A stretch of DNA of 64,000 nucleotides from Dryomyza anilis (GCA_951804985.1 OX638130.1:81462583-81526582), one strand, 5' to 3'. Shown: positions 1-12,645, counted from the stretch's first letter. Program-made: numbers and translations. The notes: a model not told the origin generated them from the sequence alone.

Positions 1-291
1 CACAGCACAGCAAATAAAATAAAGAAACAAAAGTGAAAAGAATACTCAACAAACAGAAAACGGTTGCACCAACAAAAGTATAATGCAAAACACAAATATC
101 AGTTGGTTGTTGTGGTAACCTGGTAGTCGTTGGCGGAGGCATAACTAATCACATCGAAAAAATAAAGTAATGTTGAGTAAATTTATGAATTTCTAAGCAC
201 ATTTTGTATCGTGCTTAGAAATGTCAGGATTTGTAGGTATCACATGGCGATTAGAGTGTTAAATATGATCGATTGCATAGATTCTCTATTC
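1..291. other. AT-rich DNA, no gene recognised
   Basis: The first 60 bases are rich in A with scattered CA, the composition of many fly 5' untranslated leaders, but no open frame, splice pair or core promoter can be tied to them. The rest is ordinary AT-rich DNA. A transcript leader running in from the left is possible but not shown. Confidence 0.3.
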
Positions 292-575
292 TCACACAGA
301 ATAGAGATTTGTTGCGCCAACCAACTCTTTGCCCAACCAACATATTCGGTTCTCTCAATCACTTAGTCGGTTCTTATGGTCTAAACTAAAAGAGTTGTAG
401 TTTGAACTACAACCTATTTTAAACAGTTTTAGAACAATGTGGAGTGTGTATAGGCTAATATATCAAGCGTCCACCGAATATTGCAATTTCGCCGACAAAT
501 TTGTAGAAAATACGTTTTAATCGAATAAAATTCGTTGTTACAACTAACTTTTTCGTTCTTCAAACCGTATGCCAA
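292..575 (+). repeat. Short interspersed repeat, CACACAGA-ended family, copy 1
   Basis: This segment starts TCACACAGA and carries the ordered blocks GCCAACCAAC, TCTCTCAA, CTTAGTCGGTT, GTATAGGCTAATAT and TTTTCGTTCTTC. The same blocks occur in the same order on the opposite strand at 38491-38714. Two diverged copies in opposite orientation 38 kb apart indicate a dispersed MITE-like element. No coding capacity is seen, and I did not find a target-site duplication. Confidence 0.6.
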
Positions 576-2239
576 AATAAGATATTTCTGTGTGTACTAC
601 ATTTATAAGTTAGATGACAAAGTACTTTAAAATGGATTTTGGGACTATGATCTTGTTTCGATTTGTATCCAAACACGCCCACATTCTACGTGGGGATTAT
701 AATTATAAATATGATCCATTGTTTTCATTTTTATAACTCTACTCTTAGAAAGTCAGGAGTTATAGCATATACAAACAACTATGAGTCAAATTACGAATTT
801 TTGGATTTTCCGTCTTTCCTTTTCCGCTTTCGTTTTTTTCCTAAACCCCACGAAAATCAGACAAACCGATCATGTCGGTCTCGAGTATTGGCGAGACTAA
901 CGTACGGACATTTTTTTTTAATAGTTAACCCGACCATTACATGACCATTTCATGACCATTTATAAAATTTCTTTATAGAAAGGCAAATCATCTAAGAATT
1001 TAAAGATATTTGGTCAGATGGTAGATTAAGATGTACACTGAGTTTTAAATTCCTTGAATTTACGGGCCCAGAGATTCGCTCTATAGAAATATAAATATTC
1101 CAAAAGTTATTAATGATATCATGTATTTTAAAGTTTGTACATATCAAAACGGAATACTTTTTTGTATTATAATGATTGTTTGGCACTACAGCTCTGAAGT
1201 ACCGATATCTTACTATTTGATTTGTGTTACATTTGTGCTCAAATGCCGTATCCAAACGGAGGATAGAGAAGTTTTCCTAAACAATATTTACTGACGAAAA
1301 CATCGACGGATAATGTTACCGAACATCGAAAACAGTTCTGTTCATTTCTGATCACATTAGTCCCAAAAACAGACACTAGGGATCTATGATGCGACTGTAA
1401 AATGTTTATATGTAGTGTCAGTGTTTGCTGCGAAGTTATAGTTGAGTCCTTTTTGAAACCTCTCTAATATAAACACACCAAAATGTTGTTCTAAATTAGC
1501 TGTATCACAAACCTTTTAGTATTGGCAATAGGAACCAACATCACATTTGAGCGAACCGAATAATTAAGTTGGACTATAAGTTACTAGTGGAACAACTCCT
1601 ACCCAACTAACCACCTTGTGGCAACTTAAGTGGTAGCCACACAATTGTCTTACTTGTTATAAATCATGCGAAATATACTTATTTGTCAGTCAATTGCTAA
1701 CCAAAAAGCCCCGGGGTGAGACTTAACTGCCACAAACAAATTCTTATTAGGTTCTTCATTCTATACTAGCAACTTATACTGATCATAACACATTTAATAA
1801 TTTGTTACTATTTTGCCACCTACTAGCAACAAAGTAATTTCCGTCCATTATTGTATATGTTTCATTATTAGAATGTATGACATATATATCACAGCATTGT
1901 GACTTATCACTATGTATGTTCCACAAATGTTCTTAGCCACCGCTTTGGAACTAAAGAACACTGGTTGGCAAAACTGTCAGATGTAATTTAAAATATGATT
2001 AAAATGTGATAAATTATGTTAAGATACGAACCTATTTCACTAACCTAAATCACTATCATAAAATCCTACTATTCCAATGTTCGTTACCTACAAAGTGTTT
2101 TGTTAATATCGCTAACAAACCATTCACCAATTTAGCTACAATCCGCCTCATTGTGCCAAAGTCTACTTAAACTACACTTAATACAATAGACTGTTAACAT
2201 CCATCCATACACTTTGGCAATACATAGGTGAAATAATTA
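576..2239. other. AT-rich non-coding stretch
   Basis: Nothing here has the marks of a gene: only short AT-driven open frames, no convincing splice sites and no family resemblance. The text near 1500-1660 repeats words such as CCAACTAACCA that also occur in the 292-575 and 9405-10065 repeats, so part is probably old repeat debris. Confidence 0.5.
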
Positions 2240-2940
2240 ATTTTGAAAATTGGTAACTGCTATTATTTGAATTGGCCAAATGTGAAGACATCTTGCTGGT
2301 ATCTGGGGCAAACACGACTCATACATGTTCGAGTGAGTGTTGAGACTATGTGCGACGGTGTGCGTGTGCGTGCTGTGGGGGCGGCACAAACACGAAGACG
2401 AAGGTTCGGCACAGTCATCATCCAGAGGGTCCCCTGACGTGTGTTGCGCCCGCCGTGCTTAAGCCGAATAAATTGTTGCTTGTGCTGCTGCCGCTGCTGT
2501 TGCCGGTGCTCATTCAGTCATTTTAACGGGTCTCGTTTGTTTGGCAGCGCATATGATTTGCGACTCGAAGGTTTACAACAAAAGCACGGCTCCCTCGAGC
2601 AAACGAACGCATCGAGCCCCATTCGCAGCTGCTGCTGCCTCTGCTATGAGCCCATCTTTCGTATACACCATGATTTAGCCATGTTTTAATTTCGTTTTCG
2701 TTGCTATTGTTGGTGGGTCTGTTATTTTTTATTTTTAGCGTTTTTGTTTAACCAAACATTTTGGGTTTTTTAGTCGAGTGACAGCCGGGCTGCCGCAAAG
2801 TTCAATACGTGTAGAACCAACCTGAGTGCGTCGTGTGCGTGAAGTGGAAAAAACACGAAAATAAAAACATTACATTTGTCGTGAAAATCGTTACGCGGGC
2901 GGGGTGTGTTGAACAATTGACCATCGAGTTAGTAGGGTAA
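2240..2940 (+). promoter_or_regulatory. GC-rich island, possible promoter or 5' non-coding exon
   Basis: This 700-bp block is visibly richer in G and C than the several kb on both sides. It contains runs of CTGCTGCCGCTGCTG type, an A-rich leader-like tail (around 2840-2880) and a donor-like GGTAAAT at about 2936. Open frames through it are low in complexity (runs of Cys/Arg from CTG/TGC repeats), so I do not call protein. In flies such islands in AT-rich DNA are often promoters with a 5' untranslated exon. It could be a far-upstream start of the RhoGAP gene or belong to another gene. Inference only. Confidence 0.3.
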
Positions 2941-5785
2941 ATCGTAGAATGATTTCCTATGCCGTCGAGTCTTATGTTGCGGTTGAGTAAATGTCGATTA
3001 TCGATTGTTCAATAAACAAAATCGCTAAAAACGCGGTATTTAATTGTGTTTGATGTTGGGACACATTGGCCAACTAATTATGGTAATTGAATTTTTCTGT
3101 CAAAAATGTGATCACTAAAAATAATCAATGCGACAATTAACGAAATATTTTTACGTACATTTAAATTTCTTAAAATAGACGATTTATTGTAAATATAACA
3201 CAGCATTCGTAATTTGTAACTTCGTTCCGAATTTCTATTTACCATACAATTTTCAAAGCAAAAAAAAGCAGTAAAGAAGAAGAAAAATGAAAGAAAACAA
3301 GACAGGAAAGATCAAATTTTCTTTTCAGCGTCGGCAACTGCAAATCAATCACGTGTGTGATAAATAAATAAAAAATGTAATTTGGTATAGACCAAAGTTG
3401 GTATCGACCATCACGATGTCGAAACATTTTCGATTAGTGCATCATTAAATACAAGAGGACAATTATATGTGAAAGTATGAGATAGAGAATATGTGATTTC
3501 ATTATTCCTTATTGATTTTCGTAAAACATACGAATGTTAAACATAAATATAATTCGTAACTTTACGAAAATTCATTCGTACTATGTACGAATGTTTTCGT
3601 GGATTATTTTCACGATTATTTTCGTCGAATATGTTAATTTGTACGTGTATTCTATGCATGTTTTATTCTGAGTGTAAAGTGAAACTTTTTGCCTCGTGTA
3701 ATTCGAAAAGTCAGTGTTGTTTATGTCCATCCTTTGATTTAATACTGCTGATTTTGACTTGATGAGAAAAATCCTGATTACGCTGGATATCGGCTCGTAA
3801 GCGAGATTAATACCAACTTTTTATATTTCATACTTTGGAATTTAATACTTTGGAATTTATTTAAAATTACAACATTTTCGTCTAAGAGTTTTCGTTTCGA
3901 AATAAAGAAATACACGGATAGAAAAGATTTGTTTGAATATGTTTGAATGTAATTAAAAAGTAATACGAAATTACCATACATGTATTAGGAATTAAGTGTA
4001 ATGAAATTATAATCGAAATTGAATTTATTTTTGTTCACGTGTACACATTGTTATATTGTCCAGCAGAATCTGTCAAATTTACCATAAATATATTTCAATA
4101 CCAACATAAAATTTTAATTGCATTTGAATAAACTATTTCTTGGCAATTTACTTGGTTAAAACTATGTTTCGAAACACAGAAAATGCTAATCAAATCTAAA
4201 TACAACGTATGTTCGCAACGCTCGTCTTAATTCGATAATTTATCGACTGACGAAGTTGGCAACGTTGTGCAGCATTTTCTACCGAAGCCATCGTTTGAAG
4301 ATATTGATGTTTACAAACAAACAAAAAAGAAATTGGATTTAAATAAGTGTATTCTTGCAACATTCTTCTTGTATACGAAGTTGGCACTCGTTGAGCAGAA
4401 ATTTATACCTACGGTCACCGAGTTGACACGCGGTGATCGGCATTTTCTGCGTACGTGTCTTTTGTTGTTCGTTGAGAAAACGTGTTCGCGTCGGTAATAA
4501 TGTTGTTATTTGTAAATTAAATAAATGTATAAATTGTGTTACAAAAAGTGCAAATAGTAACAGAGTATAATATAGTGCAGTATATAATTTCTGAAACTAA
4601 AGTGAAAAAACCACAAATAAAAATCTGTGTTTCGATTTTCAAACAGAATTTGGCACGCTTCTTTTACAAAAGCCTCCGTGAATTCCTTGCCTACGCTATG
4701 TGCTGTACTGAGATCAACTGTAACTGTGTCTGCTGGTGCAATTGTGTATTCATTGATGCTGTCACTTGTAATTGTAGTTTTAAATGAATTATTTGTTTAT
4801 GCATTTAAAAAATGTATATGAATTTAATTATTATAAATTCCTACAGTGCATGTTTAAAGATTAATAAAAAAACAACATTTTATTTTTATTTTATTTTCAG
4901 GATTTCTTTCCAAAAATATTTATATATGTTTCTATGCAAACATACTACTTTTTGAACTGAAACAACTAATATGTTTCAGTGGAAACATATTTATATTCAT
5001 GTCGTTCAAAATCATGTTTTATTTTGAACATATTTATGTTTCGGTTCAAATATTTATTTTATTTGGATGTAGTAATTATTATGTTTCCATTAGAACATAC
5101 TCCATTTTAAGGGGCAACATTAAAATGTTTCCGAAATATTATAATGTAAGTCAGAGCTCATTACAACACAGTTCAAGTCTCATTACAACCCTGTTTACAA
5201 TTGATTTATCAGTCAATTATATATTATGTTTACATAAAATTCCAAACATACATGTTTATGCCTGCAAAATTATGTTTGGGAGAGCCCTTTTTTTTGCAGC
5301 GTGTACGCATTAAGATTGACTTTAAAAGATTCAATAAAGAAATTATTTTTTTAACTTTCGAGATCAAGATTCGAATTACACTACACAACAGATGATCTGC
5401 GCAGCAGTCCAGACTATTTTGTTTGATTCCGAAAATGAGTTTTAAATGGGATATTGGCAAACGAATCAGATCAAAGGTAATACCCAAGGAACACTTCTTA
5501 CAACATTTTTAAATTGGTTTACAAGAAATCGATAGGAGAACTTGAAAAGGTAATTTTTTTCGTCAAATATTTTAATCAAAAATACATTTTAAAAATGGAA
5601 AAATTCTAAAAAACAAAAATACGCTCAGTTTCTAATATTTAAAAATTAGTCTGCACTTTTTCTAAGAATTCGAGGTATCAATGAATAATATATTAAATGC
5701 TTCAGTATTATAATTCTAATCCAATTTTTTAAATGCATTTTTAATTAAATTTGGGACCTGTAAATTATTCTCCATAATAGAAAAA
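2941..5785. other. AT-rich stretch with short dispersed-repeat words
   Basis: No gene is supported. Around 3515-3660 there is a cluster of ACGAA/TTCGT words (for example ACGAATGTT, TTCGTACTATG) that recurs at about 23590-24010. Around 4890-5110 there are repeated AACATA and ATGTTTC words in both orientations. These look like decayed repeats. Open frames here are short and strongly AT-biased. Confidence 0.45.
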
Positions 5786-6560
5786 TTGTGGCATTTTCTG
5801 CACAATTTTTTTCTTATTTTGTTGTGTAGTGTGATTTTTATTATTGGATATTCGGAAGACATGTTTTTCGGTCTTGTAATTCAAGGCAAGGCGATGTCAA
5901 GACTGTCTTCTAATTTGGCAAGTTTTGCAAAATATATCGGTTTTTACATGTTTTCGAGATCGAAAACGGTGTTTAAAGAATCACGTCCATAGTAATGTGA
6001 ACGAGATTGGTGCAAGATTCGAGCACGTTATTTTTTATGGTTTTATTTTCGAGATTGAAACTTCCAATATAAAGTTAAATATATCACTCTATTGACGAGT
6101 TGAGATAGAAAAGAATTCGACCTACCGTAATTGAATCGAGATCTAAATCGTTTTTATCTAAATCTAGAGCACCATATTTTAAAAATGTTTCAGCAGTATC
6201 ACTATTTTTTACTCAAATTTCACGACACGAATCGGAAGACATCTTTGTTTGGTATAGTAATTCAAAAGAAGAGCAATTCAAGGAGAAGACTGACTTCTAA
6301 TATCACTAGATAAAAGATAGCAAACAAAATTGACTCGTTTTTCAGATCGATAACAAAATAATTTAAAATTATATTCGAATATATTTTTTCGTCTTACTTT
6401 TTGTAATGCAGATGAGATTGCGTAGTCTAAGGTAGTCGGAACTAGTTGCAGCAACGAGATAGTTTTTTTTATATTATCGAGATCGAGATTTCATAAAATC
6501 TCGTAAAAGATATTGTTCGTTGTACGAGTTGAGATAGAGAAGAAGGTGGCATTTAATAGT
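5786..6560. repeat. Diverged tandem duplication, period about 380-430 bp
   Basis: Blocks recur in order. TCGGAAGACAT at about 5852 recurs near 6232. GACTGTCTTCTAAT near 5902 matches GACTGACTTCTAAT near 6288. ACGAGTTGAGATAGA near 6095 recurs near 6524. The spacing drifts from about 380 to 429 bp, so the two units have gained or lost sequence since duplication. No coding frame is conserved between the units. Confidence 0.5.
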
Positions 6561-8148
6561 TTAGTTGAGAACGACATAGTTTTTATGTAAATTTTTGAAT
6601 TTTAAATTCGCTCGTTCACATCACTATATCTTATTCAAGTTCTAAACGGCACTTAAACATTAAAATGTTGTGGTTCTTTTGTTATTTACGTCAACTGTCT
6701 ATTGAAGGTTGCTCTTTTTGTTATTGGTCAATAAACATCATAATCCGTAACCCTAGTAGAAATTTAACCTATACGAGAAGACATGATCATGGCCAAATCA
6801 TATTTGTCATGTAACTGGGTGGGTTATAACCAGGTAAAAATCAGTTCTCTTTCATGAACCTAATGCAATTTATACTGAGAAATAGATGTAATGCTAATTT
6901 ATTCCCCATACATTTTATATTAAATTAATTTTAATTGTATTAAGTCAAAATCAATAAATGAATATATTTCTTTTTTAATTTACTTACAAATAGTAAGAAA
7001 AATTGTATAAACCTAAAAAAACGAATTGATTTTAATAAAGTGATTACGTCCCATTGAGCACTTACTGAAACCTAAATATTGTCTGATTTGTTTTACCTGT
7101 TAAACGATAAAGTTAGCTGAATTCAAGTAAAATGTTGAGAATGAAGTAAGAACCGATTGAAGAACAGATGGAAAGAACAACCTGGGTTGTATTGATTAAG
7201 AAAATAATACAAACACGTAGTAGTACCTCATGCTGTTATTATGCTATCAGTTTTGTATATTCTTTTTATCAGTTTTTTTTTATCCATGCCTTGAAAGAAA
7301 TAGAACGATTTACTACCTTTATTACCCTTACTACTTAGTATGTGTATCACGCCACTAAGTGTTGGACATAAACTCATTAGAAATTGTTTTAACATACGGC
7401 ATGAGTCCATTGTCATTAAATTCACATTAGAGATATACTTAAATTGTAACGGTAAACTATGCCTATGTGTATGGATCGTGTGGGCTATATTTGTTATATA
7501 TAACACTGCCCAACAAAATTTAAATTTTTAATTGTAGCAGTAAAAGTTACAGCAATTATTGAATACATGTATGGCACTGATTGCGTTTTCAGTTTTGTAA
7601 AAAGGGCTTTACGTTTTGAGATATAGCTCAATTTTCAATTTCGATCTCTTTATATTTTTGATATTTCAGCAAATATTGAAAATTAACTTTTGATTTCGGC
7701 ATTGGATACAGAAAAACAATACAAAAATTGATTATACGCGAAAAAAATGATTTGCGAAAAGATAATTTTAATTCTTCGGCATATTAAAAATAACAAAAGA
7801 GTAAAATTATGAGAAAATGAAACACGAGCTATATATTAAAAAATTAGAACCAATTTGACAATTTTCTGAATCGGTGGCACAAATCTTCCCAATAATTATT
7901 ATGAATTTCACTGCACCTAAATAAGTACTCAATAACGTATCCTATTTCAGTCGAAAATTCTGAATTTTGCATTAAAAATATAAATTTGGAAATTAGTCGT
8001 AAATCTTGGGATCCCGGAGAAAATCAGTATCGAAAATCCCGAAATGAAATCCCGGGATTGCCAATCAAAATAATGTGCAGGTATGGAAAATGAAAACTAC
8101 TAAATTTGCAGCCGTTAGTATATTTTCATTATTTTCAATAGACTACCA
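6561..8148. other. AT-rich stretch with a repeat fragment
   Basis: A fragment of the CCCTAGTAGAAATTT-ended MITE family starts at 6751 and carries the internal words ACATGATCATGG and TGTAACTGG. Around 8005-8062 lies a CCCGGGATT-type repeat that also occurs near 8750-8805 and 48925-49010. No gene is seen. Confidence 0.45.
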
Positions 8149-8556
8149 CCCTATTAGAAATTTTGGTAGTGATCATGTCATTATTTGAGGTGATCGGGAT
8201 ATGGCGAGGCCCATAATGTCCTTGTAACGCAGTGTCCTGATCATGTATTGACCTCAGGCTATGATCATGTACTGATCGGGCAATTCCCCATTTTAATATT
8301 TACCCGACAATTGCCTTGTCTGAGCCCGAGCATAATAGGGTTTCTCTTATTAATCTCGATCATTGCCTGAATTTCGTTATGAGGAACAAATAATGTAGCT
8401 ATGTTCGGGAACATTGACTGTTTAGATAATGTAAACCCTGCTATGGTAAGCATGATAAGGGCATGCAAAGGCAATGATCATATTTTCTCTAATAGGGCTT
8501 ACCCAACGAAAACCCGATCATTTCCCGATGGCGCATCGGACAAATTTCTACTAGGG
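8149..8556. mobile_element. MITE with CCCTAGTAGAAATTT-type ends
   Basis: The left end reads CCCTATTAGAAATTT, and the right end is the inverted complement AAATTTCTACTAGGG, one mismatch in 15. The 408-bp interior is full of GATCATG/GATCGGG words and has no transposase frame. Shorter relatives with one or both ends are at 6751, 21912-22006 and 44874-44999, and a diverged piece lies near 24660-24790. I saw no clear target-site duplication, so the superfamily is not assigned. Confidence 0.6.
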
Positions 8557-9404
8557 CAGGGTCTACAGATTATTATCATGTTAGGATAATTTGTAATTAT
8601 TTTTACAAAGCTGTATGTATAAACTTTACTTTTTGGTTACCGAGAGTCGATTCTGGATCTGCGTTATCGTGAAGTGAACCGTTTTTCATCAATTTAACAC
8701 TTCACGATTACGCAAATCAGAATCTACCCCCTGTAGTACAAATTTCAAAAATTCGGGACTGGGCCCGGGATTTTTGTGATTTATTTTCTTATCCCGAAAG
8801 TTCTGGTATCATTGCGAGATGCAGTAGAATTCACTCGATATCGGAGAAATTTTCGTACCGATATCGAGAGAAAATTGAATTGAATTTACTATTAGATTTT
8901 CTCCTTTCAAGACATATTACGAATATATATCATAAAGAAAAATAATAATAGTTCAAGATTGCTTCGAAAAATATTGCGATTTCGATGTGATTAATCTTTA
9001 AATATCATATATTGATATTGTAATAATTAGAAATTTTAAAACATGGAAGCAATTTGGTTTGAACTTTTTTATCAAATTAATTTTAAGAATGATTCGAGGC
9101 AGATTAGGAACTCATTATTTTTTAATAAATGCATTTTTAAAAACTCATTAAATATCAAAGGTAAAAATAAATAGTAGTTTTTGTTAAAACATTTTCTTTT
9201 ATTAAATGGAAAATTCATCCAACGTTAATAGAAGAGTGCGTACACCAAGAAAAATACATTTACTACCTCTAGGTATGTGCATTGATTACATTGATTACAA
9301 ATCATTTTTTCTAGATCATCAAGCCACTTTTTTCTGATGTTGCCTAATGCAGGGGGTTAAATGAACTTCTCCCAGAGTTCAACTTGGGTTACGCGACCTT
9401 ACGT
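8557..9404. other. AT-rich stretch with a 27-28 bp imperfect hairpin
   Basis: Arms at 8649-8676 and 8698-8724 form an imperfect inverted repeat around GTGAAGTG/CACTTCAC with a loop of about 20 bases. A TATCGAGA-type palindromic patch follows near 8830-8875. No gene or promoter is seen. Confidence 0.45.
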
Positions 9405-10065
9405 CTCATACAAGCAAAGAACGAATCAGTTGAGGTAACAGTTTTTTCTTTTTGCAACCGACCACGTATCAGTTAACACAACTAATGAATACACTTGACA
9501 CCAACGAATAATCGGGGATTGTTTAGTTGTGGTAGCCAAGTCAGCTGCACAACGTTCTGGAACCGTTCCGATCTAGACATACTTCATCGGAAATTACCGA
9601 CTACAGGGTCACCCTGGCTTCGTTTTTGAAACGTAGCTCTATGGCTGCGTGTAGGCATACAACAGATGGAAACCAAATGACAAGAACTTTGCAGAGTAGT
9701 ATGTTGTTCAAACAAATATTGGTTGCAACAACCTAATGTTATATAATTTAGTCAATATAACCAAATATCTGTTCAGCCAATTAAATATTGGTTATGCTTC
9801 TTTTTCAATTTGGTTGTCTTAGCAATGGAAATACAAAAATTGTAAAGGGTTTAAAAATTTGTTTCCCCAAACAATATTGCAGTTGCTTCAACTAATAGTT
9901 AGTTACGCATCATGTTATTGTTTGCCACAAATGATTTTCAGTGAAGGCAAACTACAGTTGGTATATGCAAATGAATATTCGTTGAAACAACTGCACGCCA
10001 AGCAATTATTTTTTGTGTGTAGTCCACTAATAACGCACTAACCAACTGAGCCAACGACCAACGAA
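9405..10065 (+). repeat. Interspersed repeat, AGAACGAATCAGTTG family, copy 1
   Basis: Long stretches are colinear with 49470-50365: AAGAACGAATCAGTTG, CACAACTAATGAATAC, TTTAGTTGTGGTAGCCA, AATATTGGTTG, TTGCAGTTGCTTCAACTAA and AAACAACTGNACGCCAAG in that order, ending in a TTTTTTGTGTGTA-like terminus. The open frame in the middle comes from repeat DNA and is not conserved as protein in the second copy. Confidence 0.65.
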
Positions 10066-10565
10066 TATCGATATCTCTTATATGTGAGCAAATTCAATAA
10101 TTTGTGGCAATGAACCATGTCATGAACCTAACCGTTTTTCAAATAAAAAAAAAAACATTGAAATTTGAACTGATTAATTTCGATTTAAAGCATTGCACAT
10201 TAAATTCCATAAACTAGAAGAATCAAAAGTATCAAGTTTACAATTTAAAACGCACTTTTCTGATCGGTGTAATAACCTCGAATATTAGGAAAGTCTACCT
10301 TAAATCGCACTTAACTGAATCACCCGAAATTTCCAAAAAATGATTTTATGGCTGAATGGTTTTTATAGCATTATATATTTCAGATATTGGTGGAATTTTG
10401 TTTTAATAGGTTTGGCAAAATATCAATGAATGTGGAAAATCGCAGCTATGCACAACACAACACTGGCACAAAACACTCTTGAAAATTTACACGATTTTAT
10501 CAAAGCGACGGTGACGATAGTGACAATTAAAAATGAAAAAAAAAATTAGCCCATGATAACGCAAC

Positions 10566-10617
10566 AGAGGGCGCTGACAGAATTCAGTTTAGAGTCGATT
10601 TGTTGAGGCGAAGGTTG
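10566..10617 (+). promoter_or_regulatory. Putative core promoter (CTCF-like site, Inr, DPE) of short RhoGAP isoform
   Basis: AATTCAGTTT contains a match to the fly initiator TCAKTY, with the A (+1) at 10586. Exactly at +28 to +32 (10613-10617) is GGTTG, which fits the downstream promoter element RGWYV at its required spacing. Just upstream, 10566-10574 reads AGAGGGCGC, which fits the AGRKGGCGC core of fly CTCF sites. The site lies 546 bp before the ATG at 11132. No TATA box is seen, as usual for Inr+DPE promoters. The 5' leader holds several upstream ATGs, so a leader intron is possible. Motif matches only; transcription is not shown. Confidence 0.4.
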
Positions 10618-11131
10618 ACAGAATAGAAGAACGACCAACTGCAACAAAAATAAATAGAATATCAGAAGAAAAGAATAAAATAAAACTACCTATAATGTAA
10701 ATACTTAAAAATCAAATGTACAACCAAATTCAATACAATGTCACAAGTAATAAAATAAAATAAAACAAATAAAACGAAAATAATCTCCACAGACATTGAT
10801 AAAAAAGTGAAATAAAAAAAATACATGTGTTGTTTGCTAGAAGAAGCAAAGCAAAGAATGAGAACGAAAGACAGACAGTCAGTTAAAAATTTGTAACACG
10901 AACGGTTTATTTTATATTTTTTTAATTTAGTACGTATCAATGCAATTAGTAAACAAAATGACGTGATATGAATAAGTGCCGCCGTGAACGCATTGATTTG
11001 TGAGTTAAATACAAAGTTCTTTAAAGCCTTAAGCTTGATGGAAACACAATATCTATGAATTTAATAAATAAATAAATTTCATAAAAACAAATGAACAGAT
11101 TAACAAAATAGAAAGAAAAGTTTTTAGAAAC

Positions 11132-11263
11132 ATGAGTATGGCACACGAGACCGAATATCACTCTGGTTATCGGACACTTTTCCGCAGCATTTCGCAGGTT
11201 TTACACCCGAAGTTGGCAGGAGACAAATCGCCGCCGTCTACTATACGTGAAATCCCTATGATG
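11132..11263 (+). CDS. Alternative first coding exon of the RhoGAP gene (short isoform)
   Basis: An ATG in good fly context (AAACATG) opens a 44-codon frame (MSMAHETEYHSGYRTLF..., ending REIPMM) that stops being coding at a strong donor, ATG|GTGAGTG. The donor is phase 0, like the donor of the long first exon at 33953 (ATG|GTGAGTA), and both can join the same acceptor before 41882. Codon use is balanced, unlike the AT-rich surroundings. Spliced this way it gives a 341-residue protein: these 44 residues plus the shared C-terminal 297 with the whole RhoGAP domain. The intron would be 30.6 kb and would contain the long isoform's own first exon. The peptide has no recognised domain; Ser/Thr and basic residues suggest a flexible head. 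The splice is inferred, not observed. Confidence 0.7.
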
Positions 11264-11867
11264 GTGAGTGAAAAATAAAATATTATTCATATTTATCATA
11301 TTACATATTAATAAAACATTACTAAAAAAAGCCCTTGTACCCTACAGTCGGATTTTAGATTTATTGAATTTCATTTCATTTCTTAAGTTTACAGAATTTA
11401 ATTTATCAGTTAAAAAAACATTAAAATCAGCTTTAGTACTTTAATTTATTGCTCTAAGAATACATACTCAAAAAATATAGCATTTGTAAAAATATAGAAC
11501 GAAATACTGCTTACTTAATACACTGAAAAAATACTGTGTTCTAAAAAAAATAGAAATTATTTTATTTACATCACTAATCAACTGTGTTTTTTGTAGGGGT
11601 GAATTTACTGAATTTCTGTTAAAATTTTCTAACATTTGTATTAAAAAAACTACATTTTGTATATACTTAAATGTTCAGTAAAATATAGGAAAACAACTAC
11701 ATTATGTATTTATTTAAATTCATGAAAAGATATAAATTACTTTTATACATTTATTTGTATTCAACATATTATCAAGAATGTAGGTACTAAAATCAAGTAT
11801 TCGAAATTTAATTTGCATTATAAATGTTTGAAATAACTGAAATAACTTTATACAAAAACGAGTTGGG
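11264..11867. other. Intron start, AT-rich
   Basis: This is the start of the inferred 30.6-kb short-isoform intron. It is AT-rich and without any gene. A word ACACTGAAAAAATAC at about 11520 resembles ends of other small repeats in the window. Confidence 0.4.
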
Positions 11868-12645
11868 AAAGTTAGGTCACATGGGTAAGTTCGGTCACAT
11901 GGGGTGGACTTTTATAGTCGGTCGGGCGCGACTATGGAATACCATACTCCATTGATTAATTTTAAAGTTTTTAATTATACTGAACCTCCCCACCCTCAGA
12001 ATATTATTCACATATCAGAAATTTACACCTTATATCTCCATAATTTAAAAAATTGATATAAAAGTATAAAAAACTAACACAAAAAAATTAGAAAAATGTA
12101 AATGGGCGGACCACGCCTATATTCAAAAATTGTGTAAGGATAATATTTCATAGGTTTGATTTTAATAATTTACGGTTCAAATTTCCACTATGAAAACCCG
12201 GGAAATAATGAAAAAAAAGGTGGGCAGATCTCGCCCATTTTTAGACCACATATTTTTGTTTGAATTATAACAATATGTTTTAAATTTTATAACTATATCT
12301 TGTATACTTTTCGAGGTATTAGTTCCTAAAGAGTTATATAAAAGTGACTTGTATGGGAGGTGGTTGTGTCCGTTGACGGATTTGGCTCATTTTCAAACTC
12401 AGTTCCTACTTTTGGCTAAAATATATTTAGACGAAATTTCATCGCATTCTGATCAGTATATCTCAAGTTTTTCTGTATTCGGACAGCAAGACAGACAGAC
12501 AGACGGACATGGCTAAACGGACTCGGGTAGTAATGCTGATCAAGAATATATATATACTTTTCCATACCGGACACGCCTCCTAAGGGGCGTTACAATATAT
12601 GCACAAAGTTAATATAACCTGTACCTCATAGGTGTAGGGTATAAA
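11868..12645 (-). mobile_element. mini-me-like element, subfamily 1, copy A
   Basis: Read on the minus strand it starts near TATACCCTACACC and ends CCCAACTCGTTTT. Between lie a TCTGTC tract and the words GGACACGCC and TGACCGAACTTACCCATGTG. It is colinear over its whole length with 19035-19824, in opposite orientation. Elements with a (GTCY)n microsatellite and these termini are known in Diptera as mini-me elements. The copy here has only a short GTCTGTC tract near 12490-12510. It has no coding capacity. Confidence 0.75.

Noticed and set aside
2441..2689. Cys/Arg-rich open frame in the GC-rich island
   Set aside because: The residues come from CTG/CCG repeats, with no signal peptide, domain or splice support.
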